A stretch of 64,000 bases of DNA from Ilyobacter polytropus (GCA_003246855.1 QKCP01000025.1:34959-98958), one strand, 5' to 3'. Shown: positions 30,001-39,090, counted from the stretch's first letter. Made by a program: numbers and translations. The notes: generated by a model not told the origin, from the sequence alone.

Positions 30001-31574
30001 TTGTCTTTTATGACTATGTCACCTGTGCCCTTTTTAAGCTTCTTAGTCCCGTAATTATAGACTACGTCTAAGTATCCGTCTACTCGGTATTCTCCTCTGT
30101 AGAAAATATTGAAGTCTTCTATTTTTTTGCTGCTTAGCTCAAATTCCTTTTGGGCACTGTCTATCTTCCCAACAAGGTCTATTATGGCGGAGTTTACTGT
30201 AAAATCCCCTTTTTTAGTTTCCACATTATAAGCTACATTACCGTTTAGACTGCCTAAGTTGCTATCAGATATCAGGTTCTCCACCTTATATTCTATATTC
30301 CACTTCTTGTCTTCTATTTTAGCGTCTAAATTTAGCTCTCCTTCTACCGCCGTGTCCAACCTGTCATAAATGAAATTTGTGGACAAGTCCTCCAGACCGA
30401 TTTTTTTATCCTTGTAAGTGAGATTCCCGCTTATTCCGCTTAACTGAAAACCGTTTAACTTTAATTCTCCTAGACTAAAGTATGTGTCAACTGAAAACTT
30501 ACCTTTTTCAATATAGAACTTGGCGTCGACATCCTCTATGTATACATCTTCTTTATAATTTAGGTTCAGGTCTCTTATAAGCTTATACTTCAAAAGGTCT
30601 TTGTAGTTCAAGTCTCCTGACTTGAGGCCCAGAATATACTTCTCCCCATATTTGTCCAGTGAAAACTTTACGCTATTTTCATCCAGGAACATAGATGACG
30701 ATATCTTGATATTTTTGCCGTCTAGCAGCACTTTTGCATTTACAGAATAAAAACTGTCCTCCAGATCCTTGTAGCGCAACGTACCGTTGCTTAGATTGGC
30801 ATAGCCAGTGTAATTTCCCGGCTTTATTGTTATATCAACATCAGCCACGCCACTTTCATACTCGACGTACTTCTCCGTAAAAGCATACTGCATCATCGTA
30901 TCGTCAATCTGGGCATCCTTCACTTTGATATTCATGGAATATCTGTTTTTATTACTAAAAGAATAGTTGTACCAGCCGGTACCCTCATTTCCTGAAAATT
31001 CCAGGCTGATGCCGCTCCTGTCAAAGCGTACGTATCCGTTAACCGCATCCAGATTTTTCTTTATGGGCCTGTCGAAATGGAAATCCTGGTACACCAAACT
31101 TGCATTTTTCACTGTTATGGTTTTTATGGGCACCTTGCTGCCTGCCGGCTCTGATTTTTCCTGTTTTTTCCCATTTGAAAAAAGCTTAGCGAAGTTAACA
31201 TTCCAATCCTTGTCCAGAGTAACATATATAAGTGGATTTTCTGCCCTTATATCTTCTATTATTTTCCCGGTTATAAATCCGATTAACCTATATTCTATAA
31301 CAACTTTATCTGCTTTTACTATTGGTTCTAATTTTTCTTGATTTGGGTTTATCTCCCCGTTCATTGTGAAGTCTAAAACCTCTATGGTCCTGTTTTCCTT
31401 AAACCTTATATCCGAATACTCGACCTCTATCCCTACATACTTTGCCAGAGCCGTCTTCAAAATGTGGTCAAAATTATTTTTAACCCCTACATACAATTTA
31501 TATCCAGCAAAACAAAATGTTAGAAGCAAGAGTATCAATATAAGTTTTCGGTACTTTTTTAGTAATTCCACCAT
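27099..31574 (-). CDS. tamB: TamB/AsmA-like translocation and assembly protein (DUF490)
   Basis: A 1491-residue envelope-spanning protein with one N-terminal membrane helix (about residues 9-28) and a long, strand-rich body of repeated beta-groove units. The C-terminal DUF490 domain is recognised by SSGLSQEDIGSLLIF, AVVKDILDKQISE, and LRLGAAIELQNPLYKD. TamB acts with Omp85 proteins in outer-membrane protein assembly and is also implicated in lipid transport. It directly precedes bamA, and no tamA gene is present nearby, so BamA itself is the likely partner, as proposed for phyla lacking TamA. Confidence 0.92.
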   Translation of the reverse strand: MVELLKKYRKLILILLLLTFCFAGYKLYVGVKNNFDHILKTALAKYVGIEVEYSDIRFKENRTIEVLDFTMNGEINPNQEKLEPIVKADKVVIEYRLIGFITGKIIEDIRAENPLIYVTLDKDWNVNFAKLFSNGKKQEKSEPAGSKVPIKTITVKNASLVYQDFHFDRPIKKNLDAVNGYVRFDRSGISLEFSGNEGTGWYNYSFSNKNRYSMNIKVKDAQIDDTMMQYAFTEKYVEYESGVADVDITIKPGNYTGYANLSNGTLRYKDLEDSFYSVNAKVLLDGKNIKISSSMFLDENSVKFSLDKYGEKYILGLKSGDLNYKDLLKYKLIRDLNLNYKEDVYIEDVDAKFYIEKGKFSVDTYFSLGELKLNGFQLSGISGNLTYKDKKIGLEDLSTNFIYDRLDTAVEGELNLDAKIEDKKWNIEYKVENLISDSNLGSLNGNVAYNVETKKGDFTVNSAIIDLVGKIDSAQKEFELSSKKIEDFNIFYRGEYRVDGYLDVVYNYGTKKLKKGTGDIVIKDKYFEELALKFSAEDNVVTLEHASAKKAGYDVEAIGIANLDDLTYRVNFQKLNLDVGQLLKKDIEAEFTGKALLKGKGKKFEAYVDAESKIGKYYLKYEGLKTKIFINYDEELKAYGDTKFGNIGYNGEKLYDILVKSSFENNELHFQEISNNLLTISGYYNIIESNIDLKYELKDFYLEKVHLLKEKGFGGTASEISGKVEGRISDPLVTVDLKNLKLNYKNFENIATKGKVMYKAGQLKFENLYIDKNLVNGQVDIKNSNFDLKFNIFENSLFSYYNDKNFRYRVIGELNAWGNFDDVKAASDVVLDNVYYRGRQVPDAKLRMTYRGGDIKKILSSGVLNFQEFSLLDNNDEKLLGAKGYIDFENENLKISMPNESLDFEKLSYLFNKKVAQGKLFIDMDLEGKFKELKYSAALRSRNIKVSEFDIENIDAYVVGDSNRFEINKMNLDYEGNNLNLTGEMAYQPFDYKFRLKSEDIDLKFLNIFLYKKNVSNLVGAATMDLYISDEGNQGKLSIGDLGFSIEDKKLDFSGISTDINLDKKEVKIAKFDGKVNNGDIDMEGYLRLPELSLKNLEEKKIDLNDYYLNLKLDSISYNYLKVIDLILSSDLKLQKNAVTGDIVVEKGEILGIPVFEKTAKKDTEVKPKLGFLKEFFKKDVFNFRRDIDTNLLAIEPEKQAQNGFKMDIDLMIAEPIKFRIEKMPLVEDFEANIEGAGKLRYRNSKFNFLGRIFTEDGVITFNNNLFEIQNGVLIFSDENDYFPDINPSISITARSEIANEEVYVNINGEYDNLELQLTSSSGLSQEDIGSLLIFHNTLDESSANAVVKDILDKQISEQLFRPISSELERIFGIESIKISSDIVAYQYQEGQYVDSETLRLGAAIELQNPLYKDVINWNAKASLSDTQNTDTIDTYDLWLDYKIKENISWGIGAQKLSSDLSGDRENQLNYHINLNFKKRLDSIFDIFKFK

Positions 31575-31600
31575 ATTACTGCACCCTGCTTTCTAAAAAT

Positions 31601-32305
31601 TTATAAAGGTCTCTTGGTCGGGATTCCCGTTCTTCTAGGATATTTTTTATCCGTGTTCCCAGTTTTCAAAATTTCAATCACCACTCTGTCATCCTCACAG
31701 AAAGGCAGTTTAGACTTATGAATATTTACTATTTCACTTTTCAGTTCTATTAGAGCATTCTGGGCATCTTCTACTTCACCTTTGTACTCCATTTTTTGTG
31801 CCATGAAATACCCACCTACCTTTAAAAAAGGTATCATATACTCTAGGATAATATTTAATTTAGAAACACCCCTGCAAAATCCCAGGTCGAAACTTTCCCT
31901 TTTCCCGTCTTTCTTTATATAATCTTCTGCCCTAGAGTTCACCACCGTAACGTTGTCTAGAGCTAGCTTCTCAGCTACCATCTCCAAAAAATTGGTCTTT
32001 TTCCCCACCGAATCCATAAGCGTAAACTTTACCTCTGGGTTCATTATGGCAAGTACCATGCCTGGAAACCCGGCGCCGGTACCTATATCTATTGCAGATT
32101 CTATATCATTTTTCATCAAATTCTGAAGTATAGCGGAGTCTAAAAAGTGTTTTTCAATCATGGTCTCTTCATCTCTTATAGCTGTCAAGTTAGTCTCTCT
32201 GTTAGCCTCCATCAATAGTTCTGCATACTTCAAAAGGTTTTCAACTTTTTCTATATCCAACTGAATCCCGAGTTTCTCAAGCCCATTCAGCAAGTATTCT
32301 CTCAT
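31601..32305 (-). CDS. rsmG: 16S rRNA (guanine527-N7)-methyltransferase
   Basis: RsmG (GidB) methylates N7 of G527 in 16S rRNA. The SAM-binding motif AIDIGTGAGFPGMVLAI and TLMDSVGKKTNFL are diagnostic, with ETNLTAIRDEE at the N-terminus and FCRGVSKLNIILEY downstream. At 234 residues its length is standard. The basic C-terminal end is typical. It follows mnmG, with a terminator between them, and stands 26 bp ahead of tamB; the mnmG-rsmG neighbourhood is common in bacteria. Confidence 0.95.
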   Translation of the reverse strand: MREYLLNGLEKLGIQLDIEKVENLLKYAELLMEANRETNLTAIRDEETMIEKHFLDSAILQNLMKNDIESAIDIGTGAGFPGMVLAIMNPEVKFTLMDSVGKKTNFLEMVAEKLALDNVTVVNSRAEDYIKKDGKRESFDLGFCRGVSKLNIILEYMIPFLKVGGYFMAQKMEYKGEVEDAQNALIELKSEIVNIHKSKLPFCEDDRVVIEILKTGNTDKKYPRRTGIPTKRPL

Positions 32306-32330
32306 GTATTCACCTCAAATTTTAATTTGT

Positions 32331-32379
32331 AAAAAGCCGCAGAACCATATAAAATATCATCCTTCAAAATATCTGCGGC
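32331..32379 (-). terminator. Terminator between mnmG and rsmG
   Basis: Minus-strand GCCGCAGA (32372-32379) pairs with TCTGCGGC (32336-32343) across a 28-base loop and is followed by TTTTTA. The long loop makes it weaker than the others, so some readthrough into rsmG is plausible; no separate rsmG promoter was found in the 30 bp left. Confidence 0.65.
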
Positions 32380-32395
32380 AATGTAATATTAATTC

Positions 32396-34279
32396 TTATT
32401 TTCCTCTAAGATACATTAAAAGCACCGATACGTCTGCAGGTGTTATTCCGGATATCCTTGAAGCTTGGCCTATATTTATCGGCTTCGTATTCTTTAGCTT
32501 TTGTTTTGCTTCATTTGTAATCCCACCTATGGCATCATAATCAAAGTTTTCAGGTATATACTTTTCTTCTAGACTCTTGTGTTTTTCTATCATTTTAAGT
32601 GACTTAGCTATATATCCTTCGTACTTTACTTGTATTTCTACCTGATACTCAGTATCATAGTGGTATTCTCCGAGTTCAAATCCATCCATTAATTCCGCTA
32701 TATACTTTATATCTTCATAGTTTACCTTAGGTCTTCTAAGAAGCTCTTTTAGAGTCGTACCTGACTTAAGTTTTGTTTCCCCTATTCTTTCAAGTACTTC
32801 ATTTACTCTTTCATTTGAGCTCCCAACACTCGCCTGTGCTATTTTTTCTATTATTTCACGCACGTCCTCCTCTTTTTTCAAAACCCTTTTATACTGGGAT
32901 TCTGATAAAAGTCCTAATCTGTGCCCTATATGAGAAAGCCTTAGATCAGCATTGTCCTCCCTCAAAATAAGCCTGTACTCCGATCTCGCTGTAAACATCC
33001 TGTAAGGCTCGTTAGTACCTTTTGTTACCAGGTCGTCTATAAGTGTCCCTATGTATGAATCTGCCCTATCCAGTACAAGTCCATGTTCCCCTTTTACCTT
33101 TTGTGCCGCATTTATTCCGGCAATGAGCCCTTGTGCAGCGGCTTCTTCATATCCGGAAGTTCCGTTTATCTGCCCAGCAAGAAAAAGTCCGGATATTTTT
33201 TTTGTCTCAAGGGTATACTTTAACTCTTCAGGAAGTATGTAATCATACTCTATCGCATATGCATACCTCATTATTTTGGCTTCCTCTAGCCCGGGTATCC
33301 TAGACAACATACTATATTGCACGTCTGCAGGCAGACTGCTTGAGAACCCACTTATATATACTTCATTTGTATTGTATCCCTCTATCTCCAAAAACAGGTG
33401 GTGTCTCAGCTTATCCTGGTATCTAAATACCTTGTCTTCTATGGAAGGACAATATCTAGGACCTACCCCCTGTATACTTCCATTAAAAAGAGGAGACCTT
33501 TCCCTGTTGCTTAGTATGACGTCATGTACCTCTTGATTTGTATATGTTATATAGCAAGGTATCTGCTTCCTTTTCTTTATTTCTTCGTCCTGGCTCCTAT
33601 CCGAAAACTTCAGTAGCATTTCAGTCTCACCTGGCTGCTCTTCAAGTTTGGAATAGTCCAAACTTCTGGCATCTATTCTAGGCGGAGTTCCTGTCTTAAA
33701 TCTACCAAGTTTCAAGCCAATCTTTTCAAGTGATTCAGGAAGTTCGTCTGAAGGCAGCTCCCCCATTCTTCCTCCTCTAAACTTTTGTTCACCGATATGA
33801 ATTAAGCCCCTCATGAACGTACCTGTAGCTATGATCACAGTTTTGGTTCTGTACTCCACGCCCTCTTTAGTTCTTATCCCATTTATCTTTCCGTCTTCTA
33901 CTAAAATGTCTGTTACCATCCCCTGTATCGACTCCAGGTTTTCGGTATTCTCTACTGTCTTTTTCATTTCCATATGGTAGAGCTTCTTGTCAGCCTGAGC
34001 TCTTAAAGATCTTACCGCAGGCCCTTTTTTTGTATTCAGAACCCTTATCTGTATAAATGTTTTATCTATATTCCTGCCCATCTCTCCGCCTATGGCGTCT
34101 ATCTCCCTTACCAGGTGACTTTTTGCCGGACCACCTATGGATGGATTACAAGACATCACACCTATATTATCCAAAGTTATTGTAAATATAGCTGTTCTCA
34201 TTCCCATTCTGGCGCTTGCAAGAGCCGCCTCACAGCCAGCGTGCCCCGCACCGACCACTATAACATCAAAGTTATGCAT
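32396..34279 (-). CDS. mnmG: tRNA uridine-5-carboxymethylaminomethyl modification enzyme
   Basis: MnmG (GidA), with MnmE, makes the cmnm5 modification at wobble uridine 34. The FAD-binding motif [14 protein letters not shown] opens the protein, followed by [20 protein letters not shown] and [13 protein letters not shown], and [16 protein letters not shown] in the family C-terminal part. Length is 627 residues. The ATG at 34279 has GGAGGT 5 bases upstream; the ATG at 34291 would place that site inside the gene. It is the last gene of ktrB-ktrA-mnmG. Confidence 0.96.
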   Translation of the reverse strand: MHNFDVIVVGAGHAGCEAALASARMGMRTAIFTITLDNIGVMSCNPSIGGPAKSHLVREIDAIGGEMGRNIDKTFIQIRVLNTKKGPAVRSLRAQADKKLYHMEMKKTVENTENLESIQGMVTDILVEDGKINGIRTKEGVEYRTKTVIIATGTFMRGLIHIGEQKFRGGRMGELPSDELPESLEKIGLKLGRFKTGTPPRIDARSLDYSKLEEQPGETEMLLKFSDRSQDEEIKKRKQIPCYITYTNQEVHDVILSNRERSPLFNGSIQGVGPRYCPSIEDKVFRYQDKLRHHLFLEIEGYNTNEVYISGFSSSLPADVQYSMLSRIPGLEEAKIMRYAYAIEYDYILPEELKYTLETKKISGLFLAGQINGTSGYEEAAAQGLIAGINAAQKVKGEHGLVLDRADSYIGTLIDDLVTKGTNEPYRMFTARSEYRLILREDNADLRLSHIGHRLGLLSESQYKRVLKKEEDVREIIEKIAQASVGSSNERVNEVLERIGETKLKSGTTLKELLRRPKVNYEDIKYIAELMDGFELGEYHYDTEYQVEIQVKYEGYIAKSLKMIEKHKSLEEKYIPENFDYDAIGGITNEAKQKLKNTKPINIGQASRISGITPADVSVLLMYLRGK

Positions 34280-34305
34280 TACTACCTCCATCTATATGTC
34301 AAATT

Positions 34306-34965
34306 CTATTTTAAATTTTCAAGGGTGTGCGCTGTCTTAGCGTCCGTTACAACTATTAGCACGTCGCCGGATCTTACCACGGTATTTGCGGTAGGATTTG
34401 CATTTAACGTACCATCTTCTCTTTTTACCCCCACAACGTTAACATTATAATTATTCCTTATGTTCAGCTCCAAAAGGCTCTTATTCTCAAAAATAGCCGG
34501 CGCCTTTATCTCCACCAGCAAGAAATCCTTTGAAAATCTGATGTGTTCAATAACGTTGGGTTCCATAGCTGCAAGAGCTATCCTTCTTCCCATATACTCC
34601 TCTGGATATATAACCTCATCAGCACCTATTTTTCTGAGCACCTTTCCGTGAGATTTCTTTATGGCTTTACATATTAGCTTAGGTATACCCATTTCCTTTA
34701 ATAGCAAGGTTATAATTATGCTGGCCTGTATATTAGACCCCATGCAGACAAAAGCCACATCGAAGTGCTCTACTCCTAGCTGAGCCATCGCCTTTTCGTC
34801 AGTAGCGTCTAGGGCCACCGCATTATCCACTATATCGTTATTTATAGCATCTTGTACTATATCCTCATCCATATCTATCGCCAGGACGTCTTCGTCGGCC
34901 TCGTAGAGTGTCTTAGCTATGCTGCTTCCAAACCTTCCCAACCCAACAACAAGATATTGCTTCAT
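34306..34965 (-). CDS. ktrA: Ktr/Trk potassium uptake regulatory subunit (RCK protein)
   Basis: A cytoplasmic RCK ring protein that gates the KtrB channel in response to nucleotides. The Rossmann motif VVGLGRFGSSIA binds NAD(H)/ATP, with the acidic end of strand 2 in AIDMDED, and the C-terminal RCK-C domain (residues about 135-219) ends with SGDVLIVVTDAKT. Length 219 is typical of KtrA. It lies 76 bp after ktrB and 26 bp before mnmG on the same strand. Confidence 0.93.
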   Translation of the reverse strand: MKQYLVVGLGRFGSSIAKTLYEADEDVLAIDMDEDIVQDAINNDIVDNAVALDATDEKAMAQLGVEHFDVAFVCMGSNIQASIIITLLLKEMGIPKLICKAIKKSHGKVLRKIGADEVIYPEEYMGRRIALAAMEPNVIEHIRFSKDFLLVEIKAPAIFENKSLLELNIRNNYNVNVVGVKREDGTLNANPTANTVVRSGDVLIVVTDAKTAHTLENLK

Positions 34966-35041
34966 TTTTCCCCCTTTTTAGTAAGGATCAAAACCCTACA
35001 ATAGTTAGTCGAAAATTTCATTATTTTAGTCATTAAATATT

Positions 35042-36379
35042 TTACCCAACAAGAATATTTTCTTTTGGGTATCTGTAAGATTTTACTTTTAGCTTTTCTC
35101 CAAAAGCCAGTGCAAAGGTAAGCGGCCCCACCCTTCCTATCAACATGGTGACTATTATTAATATCCTAGAGAACGTATTCAAAGAACTAGTTATCCCCAT
35201 GGAAAGCCCCACGGTACCAAATGCAGATACCACTTCAAAAATAACCTTCTCAAAATCAAGATTGCTGGTCATAAGTATAAGCAGGATTATAAGACTTATA
35301 TAGGCAAATGATATTACCAATATGGCCACTGCTCTGTTCAGTATTTCCCAGGTTATCCTCCTATTTGTCACCTCAACGTCCTTGTTACCACGGATTATTG
35401 CTACAACATAGAAAATTATAACCCCAAAAGTTGTAGTCTTTATCCCGCCTCCGGTAGATCCTGGGGAAGCTCCTATAAACATAAGAAGCAAAAATATAAA
35501 AACAGTAGCCGGCTCTAATTTTTCCACCGCAACTGTATTAAACCCCGCGGTTCTTGTAGTTACACTCTGAAAAAAAGAAGCCAATACCTTTTCATGAAAC
35601 TTCAATGCTCCTATAGTTTCAGCATTCCCATGCTCCATAAGGAAAAAGGCTATCATTCCAAATATTGTCAAAAATACAGATATTATTATCGCCAACTTTG
35701 AAGTAAGGTTAAACCTCACTACCTTGGTTTTGAAAAATGATAGGGATGAATTTATAACGGAAAAACCTATCCCACCAAATATTATGAGCAAACTTATAGT
35801 TAAGTTTATCAGGTAGTTTCCCTTAAACCCAACTAGGCTATCCGAAAAAAGTGAAAATCCAGCATTACAGAATGCAGATACCGAATGGAATACACCAAAA
35901 TAAAATGCCCTTTTCAAAGGCATTTCCTTTAAAAAACCTATTGTCAAAAATACTACCCCAACAAGCTCTATTGATACTACTATTCTTATAAGCTTCCTTA
36001 TAAATTTTAGTACGTCTCCGGTGTTCTCCCAGTTTACATCCTCTTTAAGTATTTTTCTCTCATGATAGGTTATTTTTTTTCCTATCGCCATCATAAGTAT
36101 AGATGAAAATGTCATTATCCCCAGCCCGCCTAGCTGTATCAAAATTAGTATCACAGCTTTCCCAAAAGGACTAAATGTCTTGCTTACATCCACAACTGAA
36201 AGTCCAGTTACCGACACGGCAGATGTCGCGGTAAACAAAGCTGTTAACACGCTTATCCTTTCAGCAGGCATGACTGCTACGGGAAGGCTTAAAAAAAATG
36301 TGCCTATGCTGATTATTATAATAAATGAAGACACTAGTATTCTAGATGGACTAAGCCTTCTAAAAGATAGCTTTTTCAT
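35042..36379 (-). CDS. ktrB: Potassium uptake channel subunit, KtrB/TrkH family
   Basis: A membrane K+ translocating subunit with four M1-P-M2 repeats. The four selectivity-filter segments are readable: TSAVSVTGLSV, SVSAFCNAGFSLF, the SPGSTGGGIKTTTFG loop with the intramembrane gating region, and SAFGTVGLSMGI. Length 445 fits KtrB. The upstream region has a strong promoter (36430-36458); the leader is only about 50 bases, too short for the c-di-AMP riboswitch that controls ktr genes in other low-GC bacteria. It heads ktrB-ktrA-mnmG. Confidence 0.94.
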   Translation of the reverse strand: MKKLSFRRLSPSRILVSSFIIIISIGTFFLSLPVAVMPAERISVLTALFTATSAVSVTGLSVVDVSKTFSPFGKAVILILIQLGGLGIMTFSSILMMAIGKKITYHERKILKEDVNWENTGDVLKFIRKLIRIVVSIELVGVVFLTIGFLKEMPLKRAFYFGVFHSVSAFCNAGFSLFSDSLVGFKGNYLINLTISLLIIFGGIGFSVINSSLSFFKTKVVRFNLTSKLAIIISVFLTIFGMIAFFLMEHGNAETIGALKFHEKVLASFFQSVTTRTAGFNTVAVEKLEPATVFIFLLLMFIGASPGSTGGGIKTTTFGVIIFYVVAIIRGNKDVEVTNRRITWEILNRAVAILVISFAYISLIILLILMTSNLDFEKVIFEVVSAFGTVGLSMGITSSLNTFSRILIIVTMLIGRVGPLTFALAFGEKLKVKSYRYPKENILVG

Positions 36380-36429
36380 AGTTCATAGTCCTCCACTTTC
36401 AGTTGATTGATCGAAACTAAATCCTGTAT

Positions 36430-36458
36430 ATTATACCCTATTTTTATACCTCTTGCAA
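36430..36458 (-). promoter_or_regulatory. Promoter for ktrB-ktrA-mnmG
   Basis: Minus-strand TTGCAA (36453-36458) and a perfect TATAAT (36430-36435), 17 bases apart, about 50 bases before ktrB. A small palindrome, CTGCTGAGCAG (36480-36490), lies 21 bases upstream of the -35 and could bind a regulator. Confidence 0.7.
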
Positions 36459-36565
36459 GAAATATAAAATGCTGCCTCGCTGCTGAGCAGATTGTGGTAA
36501 AATATTCCATTTTTTAAATAGAAGTTTAATTATACATGCTAAACTGGTAACTTCGCTGGCATAAT

Positions 36566-36593
36566 AAAAAATCTCCGCAAAAGCGGAGATTTT
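36566..36593 (-). terminator. Terminator after the TSCPD gene
   Basis: AAAATCTCCGC (36568-36578) and GCGGAGATTTT (36583-36593) form an 11-bp stem with a 4-base loop; the minus strand continues with TTTTTTATTATG. It overlaps the TSCPD stop region. Confidence 0.88.
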
Positions 36594-36837
36594 AACCTTT
36601 TATATAACTTTTAAGAGCTTTTGACAGTTGATCCGGACAAGATGTTTCCTTAGACCCGCATTTAATCCCAGTTACTTTAGAGATTGCCTCTCCTACTTTC
36701 ATCCCCTTTATAAGGATGCTTATACCTTGAAGGCTTCCATTGCAGCCACCCAAAAATATAACCTCTTCTACTACATCTCCTCTTACCTTTACATCTATTG
36801 CTTTTGAACATACACCCTCTGTCACATATCTTTTCAA
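36592..36837 (-). CDS. TSCPD-domain protein (TIGR03905 type)
   Basis: An 81-residue protein resembling the small TSCPD domain found at the end of some B12-dependent ribonucleotide reductases and as stand-alone proteins. The pattern is TEGVCSKAIDV, EVIFLGGCNGSLQGI and the name-giving ETSCPDQLSKAL, with four cysteines (GVC, GGC, KC, SCP) that may bind metal. Function is unknown. I prefer the TTG at 36837 (MKRYVTEGVC), which has AAGGAG 8 bases upstream and matches family starts; a GTG at 36846 lies directly on the ribosome site. Confidence 0.78.
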   Translation of the reverse strand: MKRYVTEGVCSKAIDVKVRGDVVEEVIFLGGCNGSLQGISILIKGMKVGEAISKVTGIKCGSKETSCPDQLSKALKSYIKG

Positions 36838-36902
36838 ACCGCTCACTCCTTGTTTGAATTTTTAAAATACACATGTTATTTTATCACAAAAACATCCTTT
36901 TT

Positions 36903-37610
36903 TCAACAGTGGGTATCTTTTAGTATTTTTTTCATATTCTTTTCAAGACTATCATAGTGACTGCCCTTCCAGTAGATTTTACCGCACTCTTGGCACCTAT
37001 AAAATTCATGATAATATTCTCTTGTTTTTGGCTGTAGATTTTCCCATACATCTTTTTTCCCGACACTTACAACAATCCCATTACATTCCGAACAGCGGGA
37101 AAATAACTTTTCTTTACCTCTAAGGTTATATACCTTGAGCACCTCTTCTAATTGCTCCCATGGCTTAATCCCCCTTACAAGATAGCCATCCTCAACAATT
37201 CTCCTCTTTAGTATCCCCCTGTCTTTAGTGAGAATTATCCTTTTTTCCACTACCGCAACCCGAACTATCTCGCTGTCAGAATAATCATTTCTGTAAATGG
37301 TATCAAACCCCAAAAACCTCAAATATTTAGAAAGTGTCCCCAAATGCACGTCGCATATGAATTTTGCCTTTCCACCAATGGCGCGAGGTACTGGTTCAGG
37401 GTACACGTCTATACGGCAATTAAAATTCACCTTGAAGTTTGCATCAGATTTTGCACCGTCAACCCTTACCTCGCCAAACTCTGTGTGCGGCACTCCTATA
37501 CTCTCTACTATATCCTTTAATGTGTTTGTATCTTCGAAACTTAGAAGGTCAGAAAACTCTCCAACTACCTCTTTTAACTCGCCGTGGAATTTAAGCTCTA
37601 CTAAATACAT
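36903..37610 (-). CDS. Ubiquitin-like plus Mut7-C RNase-domain protein
   Basis: Two domains: residues 1 to about 75 form the small beta-grasp (Ub-Mut7C) fold with KFHGELKEVVGEF and the region ending in VNFNCRIDVYPE; residues 80-235 are Mut7-C, a PIN-like RNase domain (KFICDVHLGTLSKYLRFLGF, then LTKDRGILKRR) followed by a zinc ribbon with CSEC and CQEC. Proteins of this design are widespread but not biochemically defined; RNA cleavage is inferred from the PIN fold. The Asp residues in CDVHLG and TKDRG are the probable catalytic acids. It follows the CDGSH gene by 12 bp and precedes the TSCPD gene by 65 bp. Confidence 0.8.
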   Translation of the reverse strand: MYLVELKFHGELKEVVGEFSDLLSFEDTNTLKDIVESIGVPHTEFGEVRVDGAKSDANFKVNFNCRIDVYPEPVPRAIGGKAKFICDVHLGTLSKYLRFLGFDTIYRNDYSDSEIVRVAVVEKRIILTKDRGILKRRIVEDGYLVRGIKPWEQLEEVLKVYNLRGKEKLFSRCSECNGIVVSVGKKDVWENLQPKTREYYHEFYRCQECGKIYWKGSHYDSLEKNMKKILKDTHC

Positions 37611-37622
37611 AGTCTCCCCTCA

Positions 37623-38252
37623 TCATCCCTTAAATTCTGCATCGTCATGTGTACCGTCGCAAAACGGTTTATTCTTTGACTTACCACACCTGCAAAGAGT
37701 ATAGTGTTCCTTGCATTCTGGGATAGAACCCATTTCATCTATAAGTTTTACCCCTCCCTGAACCTCCAAAGGGCCGTTTTTCCTTATTTTTATTTTTGGA
37801 GCCCTGCTATAAAAATCTTGGTATCTTTTCTCGCCTATTGTAAAACTAAGGGCCCCAGACGGACACCTTTCTACAGTTTTTATTATATCCTCTATACTTG
37901 CCGCTTTAGCATCTATCCACGGTCTTTCGCTGGTCTTGAAAACAGACGGCAGGTACTTTACACAAGACCCGTCATGGCTGCATACACCCCTGTTATCATT
38001 TATCGTTATTCCATTACCGGGATAGTCCTTTACCCTATCCTTTATTCTGTCATCCTCTTTTTCTCCTACAAATCCAACCTTCCCGTGCGATCCATCACAG
38101 TATGGTTTGGATTTTGACTCACCACACCTGCAAAGAGAGGTCACTCTCTCCATTTTTACTTTTTTCCCATCGCTGCCCTCTACGTCTTCCACATCCACAA
38201 CCATAAAAGGGTTGTATTTTGTCGTAATTATCATTGGTTTTTTCTTTTCCAT
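37623..38252 (-). CDS. CDGSH iron-sulfur protein with a central (4Fe-4S) mono-cluster domain
   Basis: Two CDGSH-type 2Fe-2S zinc-finger-like motifs flank a ferredoxin-like segment. The first reads LCRCGESKSKPYCDGSHG near residue 47, the second LCRCGKSKNKPFCDGTHD near the C-terminus; each has three Cys and one His. Between them, GVCSHDGSCVKYLPSVF and ERCPSGALSF match the DUF1271/Fer4_19 domain that pairs with CDGSH. The start is the ATG at 38252 after GGGGGA. The protein should carry electrons or sense redox state; no partner oxidoreductase lies beside it. It is the first gene of a three-gene string with Mut7-C and TSCPD proteins. Confidence 0.85.
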   Translation of the reverse strand: MEKKKPMIITTKYNPFMVVDVEDVEGSDGKKVKMERVTSLCRCGESKSKPYCDGSHGKVGFVGEKEDDRIKDRVKDYPGNGITINDNRGVCSHDGSCVKYLPSVFKTSERPWIDAKAASIEDIIKTVERCPSGALSFTIGEKRYQDFYSRAPKIKIRKNGPLEVQGGVKLIDEMGSIPECKEHYTLCRCGKSKNKPFCDGTHDDAEFKG

Positions 38253-38392
38253 TAAAGTCCCCCTTGTATTCAAACGATAAAATCGATACTCTTCAATGGG
38301 ATATATACTATTTTATAAAATATTTTCCTCCTAATCTAAATCTTTTGTAGTAAACTTATAGAGTAGAAGATTGATTTTCAGGAGGAGATTTT

Positions 38393-39067
38393 ATGATAGT
38401 TTTCGCACATAGAGGTGCCAGTGCATATAAAGTAGAAAATACTCTTTCTGCTGTAAAAATGGCTTTGGATATGGGAGCTCAGGCCATTGAGTTTGATATT
38501 CAGATGACGAAGGATAGAAAGATTGTTTTGCATCATGATTTCAATTTGAAAAACTGTAATCTCGCTATAAGAGACTTAAATTTTGAAGATATACCTGCTG
38601 CTACAAAGGGGAGCTATTGTGTGGATAGCTTAGAAACTGTTCTCTCCGCAATACCAAAAGACATACTTGTGAATATAGAGATAAAAAGTCTGTTGATCTC
38701 TAGTCAAGGATTTGAGATGGAGCTGCTTGCAATTCTTGAAAAATACGGTAGGCTTAAAAATACAATTATCTCTTCCTTTGACCACAACTGTATAAAACGA
38801 ATTTACGAGCTGAATAAAAACATTAGTTTAGGGCTTCTATTTCATTTCATCCCCTTAGATATTAAAAACTATATAAAAAAAATTGGCATAACGCCATATT
38901 GTTTGAATTTTTCTATTAAACTGGTAGATAAGGATTTAGTGGAAAGGGTCCACAGTTGCGGTTCTAAAATATTTGTCTACACTGTGAACTGTATATCGAC
39001 AGCAAATGAATTGTTACTTATAGGAGTAGATGGGATATTTTCTGATTATCCAGATCTTCTTAAATAA
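38393..39067 (+). CDS. Glycerophosphodiester phosphodiesterase
   Basis: A cytoplasmic GDPD enzyme that hydrolyses glycerophosphodiesters to glycerol-3-phosphate and an alcohol. The N-terminus has the catalytic HRGASAYKVENTL and the metal-binding EFDIQMTKD with VLHHDF; NIEIK supplies the next Glu. The TIM barrel ends with VDGIFSDYPDLL. At 224 residues it is a minimal GDPD without a signal peptide. AGGAGGAG lies 7 bases before the ATG. It stands alone, divergent from the CDGSH gene and convergent with the MazG-like gene. Confidence 0.92.
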   Translation: MIVFAHRGASAYKVENTLSAVKMALDMGAQAIEFDIQMTKDRKIVLHHDFNLKNCNLAIRDLNFEDIPAATKGSYCVDSLETVLSAIPKDILVNIEIKSLLISSQGFEMELLAILEKYGRLKNTIISSFDHNCIKRIYELNKNISLGLLFHFIPLDIKNYIKKIGITPYCLNFSIKLVDKDLVERVHSCGSKIFVYTVNCISTANELLLIGVDGIFSDYPDLLK

Positions 39068-39090
39068 AAAATGGTCAGTGCAATCTGACC
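39066..39090 (-). terminator. Terminator after the MazG-like gene
   Basis: GGTCAG (39073-39078) and CTGACC (39085-39090) form a short stem; the minus strand continues A then six T residues. On the plus strand it could weakly serve the glycerophosphodiesterase gene as well. Confidence 0.7.

Noticed and set aside
27099-31574. Many long frames on the opposite strand of tamB and other large genes
   Set aside because: They lack ribosome sites and recognisable motifs, and every one lies within a well-supported gene; they are shadows of the coding strand.
36380-36591. c-di-AMP riboswitch ahead of ktrB
   Set aside because: The leader from the mapped-like promoter to the start is only about 50 bases, too short, and no matching pattern was seen.
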